The notes: generated by a model not told the origin, from the letters alone. DNA of 64,000 bases from an uncultured Bacteroidaceae bacterium (GCA_905236065.1 CAJONZ010000071.1:1-64000), one strand, 5' to 3'. Shown: positions 8,718 to 17,999, numbered from the stretch's first letter. Made by a program: numbers and translations.

Positions 8718-9854
8718 TTGAAGCGTCTCGCTACATATCTCATCGCCCTGTTTTCAACCCTCTGCGTGGCGGCTCAGGATATGCAGGCCGACAGCGTTAC
8801 ACTGACGCTGCCTACGGATGTCTATGCCTACTACGTCACCGTTACGCCTGGCAACACCTTCACAACCATGCTGGGTCATGCGGCTTTGCGTATGCAATGC
8901 CCCTCTGCCGGACTCGACTATTGCTTCACCGTCAAGGCTCCGGAAATCGGCAATGAGTTTACGGCTATGACCTTGCGCACCCTGAAGGCTGGTCTTGTGC
9001 CAGAAGAGACGCCGCAGTTTTTCCAAGACTACATCAGCGAGGGGCGGGGCATCGACGAATACCCCCTGAATCTTACGTTGCAGGAGGCTCGCACCTTGTG
9101 GCGACTCTTGGACGAGGAAGTGGCTCGCGGACTTTATAGGAACGTCGATTACATCCACAACGGTTGTACACAGCAGGTTGCCATCGTGCTCTTTGCCGCC
9201 CTTGGGCAACGCCCGCTTCGCATCGACTCCGTGGCCAACACCCTCTTGCCTTACGAGAATCGCCGTCAGATTCTGGCTCGCTACATGAATCCTTCCTACT
9301 GGAAAGGCTTTGTGGGGCACAGCCTCTACGGTGGCACCCCCGACGAATCCGTCTATGGCCGTGCCAAACTCATCATGCCTGCCGACTTGGCCGCAGCTTT
9401 ACGGCAGATGGAGCTTGCCCGTCCCGCAACCACGGTGGCAAAGCCCACGCTTTCCACCACGCCGCCCGCCTTCTCTCCGCTCATGGCTACGGCACTTTTC
9501 CTGTTGCTTTGTCAGATTCCCGTTAGGCATTCAGTCGTCGATAAGGTTCTGCTCATCGTCTATTCCCTTTTTGCCCTCCTGCTTTGCTGGATTGTTTTCG
9601 TCTCAAAGACACCGGGCACCGAGTGGAACTGGTTGCTCATTCCCTTCAATCCTCTCCCCGTTTTGCTTTACAAGTGGCGAGGCCGCACGTTCCATGTGCT
9701 TTGTGCCGTGGTGCTGCTTGCATTCCTTGTGTTCATGGCGTTCAACCTCAACCGCCTTTTCTTCCTGGAGCAACTGCTCGTTGTGACGGGAATCCTTATA
9801 CGTGTCATTTATCATTCATTTAATATAAACCTTTTAAAACAAAGACAAGTATGA
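8718..9854 (+). CDS. DUF4105 (Lnb N-terminal-like) periplasmic domain with C-terminal membrane segments
   Basis: A 378-aa protein that must start with TTG at 8718: the following codons give the signal peptide KRLATYLIALFSTLCVAAQ, and the next in-frame ATG (near 8781) would lose it. An AGGAAA stretch lies 6-7 nt upstream of the TTG. The N-terminal half matches DUF4105: GHAALRMQCP near residue 53, YPLNLTLQEARTLWRLL near 115, and HNGCTQQV near 146, which carries the conserved Cys. The C-terminal 120 residues contain about four hydrophobic segments. The family is related to the N-terminal domain of the lipoprotein N-acyltransferase Lnb, but enzymatic activity is not established here. The stop codon overlaps the next start (ATGA). 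Confidence 0.75.
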   Translation: MKRLATYLIALFSTLCVAAQDMQADSVTLTLPTDVYAYYVTVTPGNTFTTMLGHAALRMQCPSAGLDYCFTVKAPEIGNEFTAMTLRTLKAGLVPEETPQFFQDYISEGRGIDEYPLNLTLQEARTLWRLLDEEVARGLYRNVDYIHNGCTQQVAIVLFAALGQRPLRIDSVANTLLPYENRRQILARYMNPSYWKGFVGHSLYGGTPDESVYGRAKLIMPADLAAALRQMELARPATTVAKPTLSTTPPAFSPLMATALFLLLCQIPVRHSVVDKVLLIVYSLFALLLCWIVFVSKTPGTEWNWLLIPFNPLPVLLYKWRGRTFHVLCAVVLLAFLVFMAFNLNRLFFLEQLLVVTGILIRVIYHSFNINLLKQRQV

Positions 9855-11164
9855 AAAAGATTTTCTCTTTTCTCTTTTTGGCCGCATTAAGCGCATCGGC
9901 TTTCGCAGAGACGGACGACAAGTACCATTGGTACTACGACAAAGTGGAAGCCAACCCCACAGGCAAGGGCTTGGTCTATGCTTCAGAGGAAGGCACCGAC
10001 CCAACCGAAGCCGATTTTCAGGCATCCGTGGAAAAACAGTTCGTGGTTTACAGTCTCTCCAGCACCAGCCTCTTTGTCTGGGCTAAACCCGCAGCCGGCT
10101 ATCAGTTTGCCGGATGGTTCCCCGACTACGACGTTTCCATGGCCTCCCTGCTCTCAGCCAGCGAGTCAACCGCCATTTCGGTTAGCACAATGTCCGAGTC
10201 GGAGGACGACATCGTAGAGGGCTACGGATTTGAGCCCGATGCCACCTACTACGGCGTCTTCACCAAGGTAAAGGTGCAGTATGTGCCCGGACAGGAAAAT
10301 GTTGGCTCCATCGACATCGACAAGGTGGCTAACGACTTGGGCGACAACATCACCATCACGGCCACTCCCAGCGACGAGACCATCAAATTCGACTACTGGA
10401 CCGACTCCAAGGGCAATAAAATCACGGCCAATCCCTTCACAGCAACCGTTTCCGACATGGAAACCTACACGGCCCATTTCTCCGGCGAGTCCATCATCAC
10501 CATCGACTTCGGCAAGGCAGGCAGCAAGTTCGTCGCCTTCTCCAGCAACGTCGGTGCCACGCTTGGCGCAGGCATCAAGGCTTACCGGGTGGCTCCTGTC
10601 GTAAAGGCATTCTACGACGATGACTACCACTACATCGAATTCGACGAAAGCGAGAACGCTTGGGGCTATTGGGACAATGTCTATGACGACGATTGGAATA
10701 TTGTTTCCTCCAACTTCGTGAGATATACCGGCCAGGTTCCCGAATTCACGTCTTCCTATAAACTGGAAGAGTTTGGCTACTCCTATTACGCCGGCGATGC
10801 CGCCATCCTGACGGGCGAAGGCGAACTTTCCATCGTGCTCAACGGTGATGACACCCCGTCCGGCTTCAACAACTACCTCGTCCCCACTGCTGACGGCCCC
10901 GTTGACATCGCCTCCCTGCCTGCCACCGACGGCGACAGCAACGCCATGACCTACTACCTCTTCAATGGCCGTGACTTCGTGAAGGCAACCTCTGGCACCG
11001 TGCCACAGGGACAGTGCTACCTTGCCCTCGATGCCACCCAGTATCCGCTTCCCGACACCATCGCTGTTGCTCCCGCCAAGGTGAAGGGCGACATCGACGG
11101 TGACGGCAAGATTACCGTGGCCGACATCACCAAACTAATTGAAATCTACAACCAGGGCAAGTAA
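9851..11164 (+). CDS. Secreted InlB-type repeat protein with C-terminal dockerin-like repeat
   Basis: A 437-aa exported protein with a textbook signal peptide (MKKIFSFLFLAALSASAFA). The N-terminal half contains two beta-repeat segments typical of divergent InlB B-repeats: one around AAGYQFAGWFPDYD and one around KFDYWTDSKGNKITANPF, followed by TAHFSG. The C-terminus is one dockerin-type calcium-binding motif, GDIDGDGKITVADITKLIEI, ending three residues before the stop codon. Single motifs of this kind are common on secreted Bacteroidales proteins, and I do not infer a cellulosome. The start overlaps the stop of the DUF4105 gene, so the two are translationally coupled. It may be a surface-exposed binding component of the SusCD system. 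Confidence 0.7.
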   Translation: MKKIFSFLFLAALSASAFAETDDKYHWYYDKVEANPTGKGLVYASEEGTDPTEADFQASVEKQFVVYSLSSTSLFVWAKPAAGYQFAGWFPDYDVSMASLLSASESTAISVSTMSESEDDIVEGYGFEPDATYYGVFTKVKVQYVPGQENVGSIDIDKVANDLGDNITITATPSDETIKFDYWTDSKGNKITANPFTATVSDMETYTAHFSGESIITIDFGKAGSKFVAFSSNVGATLGAGIKAYRVAPVVKAFYDDDYHYIEFDESENAWGYWDNVYDDDWNIVSSNFVRYTGQVPEFTSSYKLEEFGYSYYAGDAAILTGEGELSIVLNGDDTPSGFNNYLVPTADGPVDIASLPATDGDSNAMTYYLFNGRDFVKATSGTVPQGQCYLALDATQYPLPDTIAVAPAKVKGDIDGDGKITVADITKLIEIYNQGK

Positions 11165-12252
11165 TGAAACTCCTCTTTTACCTATTCCTGACGGCTTGCT
11201 GTGCCTCCTGCGCACAGCAAGCCTTTACCATTCACGGTCGGGTTCCCGGCTTGCAGGCCGGCGTCGTCATTGGCCTTCTCGATGCCGAGGACCAAACCGT
11301 CGGCGAGATTGCCGTTGACACCGTGAAGGCCGACGGCGAGTTCTTCATCACTGGAAAAATATCCCATCCCACGCTCTGCACCCTGACCACCAACAACCTC
11401 GACCTGATTGCCGACGAAGTGGCTGCTGGCAACTACGACCACGTCCGTTGGACCTACACCCCCGTCTTCGTCGATAACGTCGAAATGGAAGTCCACGTCG
11501 CCCGTTACGACCTCATGGGCGACGAGCCCATCACCGACGACTTCTGCATCACCGGCGGCGAAGCACAGGCCGACTTCAACGAATACAACCAATTGCTCAA
11601 GGCGTCCGACAGCCCCGACCTGAAAGCGCTTGCCCAAACCTTCATCCAGGGCCATCCCACCTCCGTCGTCTCCCTCATGCTGGCCAACCGTATGCTGCAC
11701 AACGCCTACAACCTGACCAAGGAAGAGATAGCGTTCCTGGAGCAAACCATCACGGGTTGTCCGCTCGACACCGCCCGCTACACCGAGTTCCGTCATCGTG
11801 CCGCACTGGCCAGGCAGACTGCCGTCGATAGTTCCATTTCCGATCTCGACATGACGACCCCATCGGGCGAGCCATGCAGCCTCTCCGACGTGGTTGAAAG
11901 CTACAAGGGGCGCTACTTGCTCGTTGACTTCTGGGCCAGCTGGTGTGGCATCTGCCGTGCCGGCACCCCACACCTCAAGGAATACTACGCCCAATATCCC
12001 CGCGAGCAGTTCGACATCATCTCCGTCTCCACCGACGAGAAGCCCGCTGCCTGGCACACCGCCATGGAGAAAGACGCCATGCCCTGGGCACAATACTGCC
12101 TTACGCCGCAAGGAGCCAAGGACTTCTACGAGAAGTATCAGACCATCGGCGTCCCCTACTACCTCATCGTCTCCCCCGAAGGTAAAGTCCTCTGCAACCC
12201 TGGAGGAATAGAGGCCATTCAAGCCAAGCTGAAGGAGCTACTGGGACAATGA
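11164..12252 (+). CDS. Thioredoxin-like (TlpA/AhpC-TSA) exported protein
   Basis: A 362-aa exported protein, last in the SusCD operon; its ATG overlaps the previous TAA. The short hydrophobic N-terminus ends in LTACCASCAQQ, so it is either a lipoprotein or a secreted protein. A DUF4369-like beta domain (FTIHGRVPGLQAG) is followed by a helical middle. The C-terminal thioredoxin fold has FWASWCGICRAGTPHLKE near residues 256-273 and a cis-proline at GVPYYLIVSPEGK. The active site has Arg after the second Cys where Lys is more usual. With the upstream paralogue it gives this operon two extracytoplasmic dithiol proteins. Confidence 0.83.
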   Translation: MKLLFYLFLTACCASCAQQAFTIHGRVPGLQAGVVIGLLDAEDQTVGEIAVDTVKADGEFFITGKISHPTLCTLTTNNLDLIADEVAAGNYDHVRWTYTPVFVDNVEMEVHVARYDLMGDEPITDDFCITGGEAQADFNEYNQLLKASDSPDLKALAQTFIQGHPTSVVSLMLANRMLHNAYNLTKEEIAFLEQTITGCPLDTARYTEFRHRAALARQTAVDSSISDLDMTTPSGEPCSLSDVVESYKGRYLLVDFWASWCGICRAGTPHLKEYYAQYPREQFDIISVSTDEKPAAWHTAMEKDAMPWAQYCLTPQGAKDFYEKYQTIGVPYYLIVSPEGKVLCNPGGIEAIQAKLKELLGQ

Positions 12253-12364
12253 ACAACGAACAATAAATAATTAACAATCAGCCCCCTCCAAACCTTCCCC
12301 CTATAAGGGCGTGATGCCATCCGGATGGCCCCCCCCCTTGGGGCTTGGGGGACTTTAATTTTTT
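12253..12364. repeat. GC-rich intergenic block with palindrome and C9 tract
   Basis: This gap contains a perfect 14-bp palindrome GCCATCCGGATGGC (12316-12329), a run of nine C residues (12329-12337), and C-rich and G-rich arms (CCCCTT and GGGGCTTGGGGG). It may form a terminator-like hairpin with the TTTAATTTTTT that follows. The homopolymer is a potential slippage or assembly-error site. Confidence 0.5.
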
Positions 12365-14050
12365 ATGGACGACAAAAAAGTAATCTTCTCAATGGTCGGA
12401 GTGAGCAAGACCATTCAGCAGAACCAAAAACAAGTGCTCAAAAACATCTACCTCTCCTTCTTCTACGGAGCCAAAATCGGCATCGTCGGCCTGAACGGAG
12501 CCGGTAAATCCACCCTGATGAAAATCATCGCCGGCATCGACCAGCAATACCAGGGCGAAGTCGTCTGGGCACCCGGCTACACCGTCGGCTACCTGCCACA
12601 AGACCCGCCGCTCGACGAGACCAAGACCGTGAAGGAGAACGTCATGGAGGGCGTACAGCACATCTACGACACCCTGCGTGAGTATGACGAAATCAACGAG
12701 AAATTCGGTTTGGAGGAATACTACGGCGACCCCGACAAGATGGAGAAGCTGATGGCTCGTCAGGCTCAGTTGCAGGACGTCATTGATGCCACCGACGCCT
12801 GGAACATCGATGCCAAACTCGACCGGGCCATGGATGCCCTCCACTGCCCGCCCGCAGACTGGGCTGTGACCAATCTCTCCGGCGGTGAACGTCGCCGCGT
12901 CGCCCTCTGCCGCCTGCTCCTCCAGCAGCCCGATGTCCTCCTGCTCGATGAGCCTACCAACCACCTTGATGCTGAGAGTATCGACTGGTTGGAGCAGCAC
13001 CTTCAGCAATATCCCGGTACCGTCATCGCCGTCACCCACGACCGCTACTTCCTCGACGACGTCAGCGAGTGGATTCTTGAACTCGACCGTGGCGAGGGCA
13101 TCCCCTGGAAAGGCAACTACTCCAGCTGGCTTGACCAGAAGAGTCGCCGCATGGCCCAGGAGGAAAAGACCGCCTCGAAGCGACGCAAGGCACTGGAACG
13201 CGAGCTCGAATGGGTACGCATGGCACCCAAGGCTCGTCAAGCCAAGGGAAAGGCCCGTCTGAACTCCTACGACCGAATGCTCAACGAAGAGCAGAAGGAG
13301 AAGGAGGAGAAGCTTGAAATCTTCATCCCCAACGGCCCGCGCCTCGGCAATAAAGTCATCGAGGCCCAGCACGTTGCCAAAGCCTTCGGCGAGAAGACCC
13401 TCTACACCGACCTCAACTTCACCCTGCCGCCCAACGGCATCGTCGGTGTCATCGGCCCCAACGGAGCCGGCAAGACCACCCTCTTCCGCCTCATCATGGG
13501 GCTCGATACTCCCGACAGCGGCACTTTTGAGGTGGGCGAGACCGTCTGTCTGGCTTACGTCGATCAGCAGCACAAGGACATCGACCCGCAGAAGACCGTC
13601 TATCAGGTTGTCAGCCAAGGCAACGAAACCCTCCGCATGGGGGGACGCGACATCAACGTACGAGCTTACCTAAGCAAGTTCAACTTCAGTGGAGCCGACC
13701 AGGAAAAGCTCTGCGGCGTGCTCTCCGGCGGTGAGCGTAACCGTCTTCAGCTCGCCCTCGCCCTCAAGCAGGAAGGCAACGTCCTCCTGCTCGACGAGCC
13801 TACCAACGACATCGACGTCAACACCCTCCGCGCTTTGGAGGAAGGCTTGGAGAACTTCGCCGGCTGTGCCGTTGTCATCAGCCACGACCGTTGGTTCCTC
13901 GACCGTATCTGCACCCACATCCTCGCTTTTGAGGGTGATGGTCAGGTCTTCTATTTCGAGGGCAGCTATACCGACTATGAGGTGAACAAAGCCAAGCGTC
14001 TCGGACTTGAGGAACCTAAACGTATTAAGTACCGCAAGCTAATGGAATGA
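12365..14050 (+). CDS. ettA: Energy-dependent translational throttle protein EttA (ABC-F)
   Basis: A soluble ABC-F ATPase of 561 aa that binds the ribosomal E site and gates entry into elongation according to ATP/ADP. Two nucleotide-binding domains are complete: Walker A GLNGAGKST near residue 43 with LSGGERRR, and GPNGAGKTT near 364 with LSGGERNR. Both have LLLDEPTN Walker B boxes. The linker contains MAPKARQAKGKARLNSYDRM, characteristic of the EttA subgroup rather than Uup or YheS. There are no membrane segments, as expected. The gene is probably its own unit, with a strong terminator directly downstream. Confidence 0.95.
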   Translation: MDDKKVIFSMVGVSKTIQQNQKQVLKNIYLSFFYGAKIGIVGLNGAGKSTLMKIIAGIDQQYQGEVVWAPGYTVGYLPQDPPLDETKTVKENVMEGVQHIYDTLREYDEINEKFGLEEYYGDPDKMEKLMARQAQLQDVIDATDAWNIDAKLDRAMDALHCPPADWAVTNLSGGERRRVALCRLLLQQPDVLLLDEPTNHLDAESIDWLEQHLQQYPGTVIAVTHDRYFLDDVSEWILELDRGEGIPWKGNYSSWLDQKSRRMAQEEKTASKRRKALERELEWVRMAPKARQAKGKARLNSYDRMLNEEQKEKEEKLEIFIPNGPRLGNKVIEAQHVAKAFGEKTLYTDLNFTLPPNGIVGVIGPNGAGKTTLFRLIMGLDTPDSGTFEVGETVCLAYVDQQHKDIDPQKTVYQVVSQGNETLRMGGRDINVRAYLSKFNFSGADQEKLCGVLSGGERNRLQLALALKQEGNVLLLDEPTNDIDVNTLRALEEGLENFAGCAVVISHDRWFLDRICTHILAFEGDGQVFYFEGSYTDYEVNKAKRLGLEEPKRIKYRKLME

Positions 14051-14052
14051 CG

Positions 14053-14095
14053 AAGCTGCTCTTTGGCGATGGGTTGCCAAAGAGCAGCTTTTTTT
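14053..14095 (+). terminator. Rho-independent terminator of ettA
   Basis: The arms AAGCTGCTCTTTGGC and GCCAAAGAGCAGCTT form a perfect 15-bp stem with a short loop, followed by a T-run. The convergent acetyltransferase gene ends at 14101. Confidence 0.9.
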
Positions 14096-14100
14096 ACTTT

Positions 14101-15243
14101 TTACTTTTTCTGGATTTCTTTCTTGTAGCATCTTCTGCGCTTGACGATTTGGGCGTCGAGGTATTGCCACTGTGTCTGGGTTTTGACGTTTTCCTCAAGG
14201 ATGCAGTTGGTTTCGGCCCATTTGAAGCCCATCTGCTGATAGACGGGGATGAGGTCGGTGAAGAGGAGGGCGTTGATTCCTCGGCCTTGCCAGTCGGGGT
14301 GGACGGCGATGAGGAGGAGCTCTACGCCGTCTTCGTGTTTGAACTTGAGGGATTTGAGCAGGTGGAACCAGCCGAAAGGTAGGAGTTTCCCCTTGGATTT
14401 CTGCAGGGAGCGGACGATGGAGGGCATGGAGATGCCGACGGCGACGACTTGGTTGGTGTCGTCGGTTTCGACGAGGGTGACCATGCGGAGGTCGAGCAGG
14501 GGCAGGTAGGTCTTGACGTAGCCTTCTATCTGGCGGGGTGTCATGCGGGAGTAGCCGAAGAGGGGGCTGTAGGCGTCGTTGATGACGTCGAAGATTTTCT
14601 GCCCGTAGCCGTTCTGGAAGATGTCGCGCTTGCCGTTGAGTTTCTTGATGTGTACTTTCTCGCGCTGCATGACGATTTGGCCGACGCGGGCGTATTTGTC
14701 GGGCACCTTGTCGGGCACGTCCATGTGGAGTTCCATCCACTCGGCTTCTTTCTGGTAGCCGAGTCGTTCGAGGTACTGGGGGTAGTAGGGGTAGTTGTAG
14801 AGGGTGGACATGGTGCCGAGGCGGTCGAAACCTTCGGTGAGCATTCCTTCCTTGTCCATGTCGGTGATGCCCATGGGGCCCTGACAGTGGGTCATGCCGC
14901 GCTCGCGTCCCCATTGCTCCACGGTGTCGAGCAGTGCCTTGGCCACATCGATGTCCTCGATGAAGTCAATCCAGCCAAAGCGTACGTTCTTGACGTTCCA
15001 GGTGGAGTTGGCGCGTTTGTTGATGATGGCGACGACTCGTCCGGCGACTTTCCCGTCTTTGTAGGCGAGGAAAAGTTGCATCTCGCTGAACTCCAGTCCG
15101 GGGTTTTTCTTGGGGTTGAAGGTGTCGCGCAGCGAAAAGTCGAGGTCGGGCACGGCGTAGGGATGGTTCTTGTAGAGCCAGTAGTTGAAGTTGATGAAGG
15201 CGGTGAGGTCTTTGGGGCTTTGTACGGGATGGATTTCTATCAT
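14101..15243 (-). CDS. GNAT-superfamily N-acetyltransferase (YghO-like)
   Basis: A 380-aa cytoplasmic protein of a type widely conserved in Bacteroidetes. The N-terminal half has the signature PYAVPDLDFSLRDTFNPKKN near residues 29-48 and HCQGPMGITDMDKEGML near 119-135. The C-terminal half carries the GNAT acetyl-CoA region with LLLIAVHPDWQGRGINALLF near residues 310-330. The acceptor substrate is not known. It starts 6 nt after purN ends and is the last gene of the trmB-mrp-yfhO-dpp-purN run. The start ATG fits the conserved N-terminus. Confidence 0.8.
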   Translation of the reverse strand: MIEIHPVQSPKDLTAFINFNYWLYKNHPYAVPDLDFSLRDTFNPKKNPGLEFSEMQLFLAYKDGKVAGRVVAIINKRANSTWNVKNVRFGWIDFIEDIDVAKALLDTVEQWGRERGMTHCQGPMGITDMDKEGMLTEGFDRLGTMSTLYNYPYYPQYLERLGYQKEAEWMELHMDVPDKVPDKYARVGQIVMQREKVHIKKLNGKRDIFQNGYGQKIFDVINDAYSPLFGYSRMTPRQIEGYVKTYLPLLDLRMVTLVETDDTNQVVAVGISMPSIVRSLQKSKGKLLPFGWFHLLKSLKFKHEDGVELLLIAVHPDWQGRGINALLFTDLIPVYQQMGFKWAETNCILEENVKTQTQWQYLDAQIVKRRRCYKKEIQKK

Positions 15244-15249
15244 GATGCT

Positions 15250-15843
15250 TCAGGAGTTAAACGTTTCTCGGAGTACTTGTTCGACGACGGCGGGGAAGTA
15301 CTGCATTTCAAGCTGGTGTTCTTTCTCGGCGATGGTTTCAACGGTGTCGTCGGGGGAGAGGGAGGTGCGGAACTGGGCGATGATTTCGCCGCCGTCGCAG
15401 ACGGGGCTGACGTAGTGGACAGTCATGCCGGTCTCGGTCTCTCCGGCAGCTTTCACGGCTTCGTGTACGTGGTGGCCCCACATGCCTTTGCCGCCGAACT
15501 TGGGCAGCAGGGCGGGGTGCAGGTTGATGATGCGGCGTGGGTATGCCTGGATGAGGTAGTCGGGGATGAGAGGCAGGAAGCCGGCGAGGACGATGAACTG
15601 GATGTCGTATTGCTGCATGACGGGCAGGACGTTGGCGGGGGTGCCTAATTCCTGCTTGGTGATGAGGACGGTGGGGATGCCCAGTTTCTGGGCTCGCACG
15701 AGGGCATAGGCGTCGGGGCGGTTGCTGACGACGAGTTTTACGGTTACGGGGTTGGACGATGCTGCGTTCTGGTGGGTTTGGAAGTGGCGGATGAGGTTTT
15801 CGCAGTTGGTGCCACTGCCTGAAACAAATATGGCGATGTTCAT
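15250..15843 (-). CDS. purN: Phosphoribosylglycinamide formyltransferase (GAR transformylase)
   Basis: A 197-aa cytoplasmic enzyme of de novo purine synthesis that transfers formyl from 10-formyl-THF to GAR. The phosphate-binding N-terminus is IAIFVSGSGTNCENLI. The catalytic triad is present: Asn107 and His109 in INLHPALLP, and Asp150 in CDGGEII. The HHVHEAV segment is also typical. The length is normal. The gene lies 32 nt after the DPP IV-like gene and directly before an acetyltransferase, so it appears to be part of a mixed housekeeping operon. A second formyl-THF enzyme, purU, is in this window at 34351. Confidence 0.95.
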   Translation of the reverse strand: MNIAIFVSGSGTNCENLIRHFQTHQNAASSNPVTVKLVVSNRPDAYALVRAQKLGIPTVLITKQELGTPANVLPVMQQYDIQFIVLAGFLPLIPDYLIQAYPRRIINLHPALLPKFGGKGMWGHHVHEAVKAAGETETGMTVHYVSPVCDGGEIIAQFRTSLSPDDTVETIAEKEHQLEMQYFPAVVEQVLRETFNS

Positions 15844-15875
15844 TGTTTTTGAAAGTTATTGAGGGGGCTGATTAT

Positions 15876-17999
15876 TCACAAATTCTTATTGAAAAAATCA
15901 ATGAGTTGGCGGCGAAGGTGGAGGCTGGTGCCTGGCCGTTCGCTGATGCTGTGGGTGCGCATGGGGTAAGAGAGTTGGTAGAAGGTCTTGCCCTCCTGGA
16001 CGAGGCGGTTGACGAGCATTTCGCAGTTTTGGTAGTGGACGTTGTCGTCGCCGGTGCCGTGGATGAGGAGGAGGTTACCTTGGAGTCCGCTGACGTAGTT
16101 GATGGGGGAGCCACGGAAGTAGCCGTCGGGGTTTGCCTGTGGGGTGTTCATGTAGCGCTCCTGGTAGATGGTGTCGTAGAGGCGTTGGTCGCTGACGAAG
16201 GCGATGGCGACGCCGGTCTTGAAGATGTGGGGGTAGCGGAACATGCAGTTGAGGGTCTGGCTGCCGCCACCGCTCCAGCCTGTGATACCGATGCGGGTAG
16301 AGTCCATCCATGCGTATTGGCGACAGAGGGACTGGATACCACGTGCCTGGTCTTCGCTGGCGGCGACGCCTACCTCGCCGTAGATGCATTTGCGCCAGTG
16401 GCGACCACGTGGGCTGTTGGCTCCTCGGTTTTCGATGGAGACGACGACGTAGCCTTGCTGGGCGAGGTATTGCCAAAAGAGACTGGTCTCCCAACGGTCT
16501 TGCACGGTGGCGGAGGCGGGTTCGCCATAGACGTAGTCGATGACGGGATATTTCTTGGCGGGGTTGAAGTCGCGGGGCTTAATGATCCAGGCATCGAGCA
16601 GGAGGTTACCGCTTTGCACCTTCACGAGTGTTTTGTTCAGTCCGAGTTCCTTGGCTTTGGCCGTTGCCGCTTCGTTTTGTTCCAGGGTTTCCGTCACGGT
16701 CCATCGGCCTTTCTTGTCCATCTGCAGGATGCGGTATTGGGGCGGTGTGGTGGCGGTGCTGTAGCGTTGCATGGCGTGGTCGCAGGTGGGGGAGAGGTCG
16801 TAGCTGTATTGTCCGGGGCGTTCCTGTGTCTGTATTTTCTCCACCTTGCCATTGCCGTAGAGGCGGGTGCGGTAGAGGTAGCGCTCGGTGGCGCGGTCTG
16901 GCGGTGTGGCCATGAAGTAGAGGTAGCCGTGCTTTTCGTCGAGGGCTACTTCTTCGACGACATCCATGGGAGCGTTGGTGAGGCAGGTCCATTGTTTACC
17001 ATCGGTGGAGACGCGGTAGATGTGTCGCCAACCGTCGCGTTCGCTGGTGAAGGTGAAGTATTTGTTGCCTTTCAGGAAGTGGATGTTGTCGTTGGTCTCC
17101 ACCCAGGCCGAGTCGGTGTCGGTGAGGAGGACTGCCAGTTTCCCATCCTCGTGTTTCCAGACGGTGTTGGTGTTCTGGGCGCGGTTCATCTGCTGGATGA
17201 GCAGAGTGTTGCTGCCGGGAATGTACTCCATGCGTGGCAAGTAGTTTTCACGTGGGTTGCCGGGAATGGGGAGCCAGGTGGTCGTGGCTGTGGCGACCTC
17301 GACAAGACCGATGCGGACGGCGGAGTTGAGGGTGCCGGCCTTGGGGTAGGGGAAGTGTTGCACGGTGGGGTAGAGGCTATCGACGTTGTTGATGATGTCG
17401 AACCAGCCCGTGCCGCTGGTGTTCGACTGCCAGTAGGCAATTTGCCGGCTGTCGCCGCTCCAGCGGAAACCGTCGCGGCAGTCGAATTCTTCCTCATAGA
17501 CCCAGTCGAAGGTGCCGTTGACGATGGTGTCGTTGCCGGAGTGGGTGAGTCGTTGCGGTTGTGCGGTTGCGCGGTCTCGCGGTTCTACGGCTTCCACATA
17601 TATATTATTCTTGCAGACGTAGGCTACCCGCTTGCCGTCGGGGGAGAATTTTGCAAATTGCAGGGAGGCGACGGGCAGGTTTTCGCCCAGCTTGTGGCGG
17701 TCGCCCGTCTGGAGGTTGACCAAATAGAAGTCTCCCCGGGTGGCATAACGCCAAACCCGTTGCCGATTGGTGAAGTCGAGGGCATAGTTGCCGTCGTTGC
17801 TGGTGGCATAGTATGAGTTGACAGCTTGATGGCCGGATGCCTCGTAGGGCATACCGCTCTCGGTCCACTGGACGGCGTCGGGACGCTGGGTGGGCAGTAT
17901 CTTCCACGGCTGCATGGCTTCTTCCAGCGTGAAGGTGGATTGGGCATGGCTGGTCGTACAGTGGAATGCCAAAAGGAGGAGAAGGAGAGGCTTATTCAT
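15876..17999 (-). CDS. Dipeptidyl peptidase IV-like serine peptidase (S9B)
   Basis: A secreted prolyl-type dipeptidyl peptidase of 707 aa. The true start is the ATG at 17999, which opens the signal peptide MNKPLLLLLLAFHCTTSHAQ; the track start at 18146 lies inside the upstream gene. The N-terminal eight-bladed propeller (DPPIV_N) carries WRYATRGDFYLVNL and FSPDGKRVAYV. The alpha/beta hydrolase domain has the nucleophile in GWSGGG near residue 575, the acid in GTGDDNVH near 650 and the His in RTHSI near 681. It should release X-Pro or X-Ala dipeptides in the periplasm. Its first codons overlap the end of yfhO by 8 nt, so translation is likely coupled. Confidence 0.88.
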   Translation of the reverse strand: MNKPLLLLLLAFHCTTSHAQSTFTLEEAMQPWKILPTQRPDAVQWTESGMPYEASGHQAVNSYYATSNDGNYALDFTNRQRVWRYATRGDFYLVNLQTGDRHKLGENLPVASLQFAKFSPDGKRVAYVCKNNIYVEAVEPRDRATAQPQRLTHSGNDTIVNGTFDWVYEEEFDCRDGFRWSGDSRQIAYWQSNTSGTGWFDIINNVDSLYPTVQHFPYPKAGTLNSAVRIGLVEVATATTTWLPIPGNPRENYLPRMEYIPGSNTLLIQQMNRAQNTNTVWKHEDGKLAVLLTDTDSAWVETNDNIHFLKGNKYFTFTSERDGWRHIYRVSTDGKQWTCLTNAPMDVVEEVALDEKHGYLYFMATPPDRATERYLYRTRLYGNGKVEKIQTQERPGQYSYDLSPTCDHAMQRYSTATTPPQYRILQMDKKGRWTVTETLEQNEAATAKAKELGLNKTLVKVQSGNLLLDAWIIKPRDFNPAKKYPVIDYVYGEPASATVQDRWETSLFWQYLAQQGYVVVSIENRGANSPRGRHWRKCIYGEVGVAASEDQARGIQSLCRQYAWMDSTRIGITGWSGGGSQTLNCMFRYPHIFKTGVAIAFVSDQRLYDTIYQERYMNTPQANPDGYFRGSPINYVSGLQGNLLLIHGTGDDNVHYQNCEMLVNRLVQEGKTFYQLSYPMRTHSISERPGTSLHLRRQLIDFFNKNL

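Noticed and set aside
14449-15648. Plus-strand ORF of 399 aa opposite the acetyltransferase and purN
   Set aside because: Shadow of two well-identified minus-strand genes; the protein is low-complexity Val/Asp/Gly.
15843-17816. Plus-strand ORF of 657 aa opposite the DPP IV-like gene
   Set aside because: The minus strand has a complete S9 peptidase with catalytic triad and signal peptide; the plus frame is a long antisense artefact.
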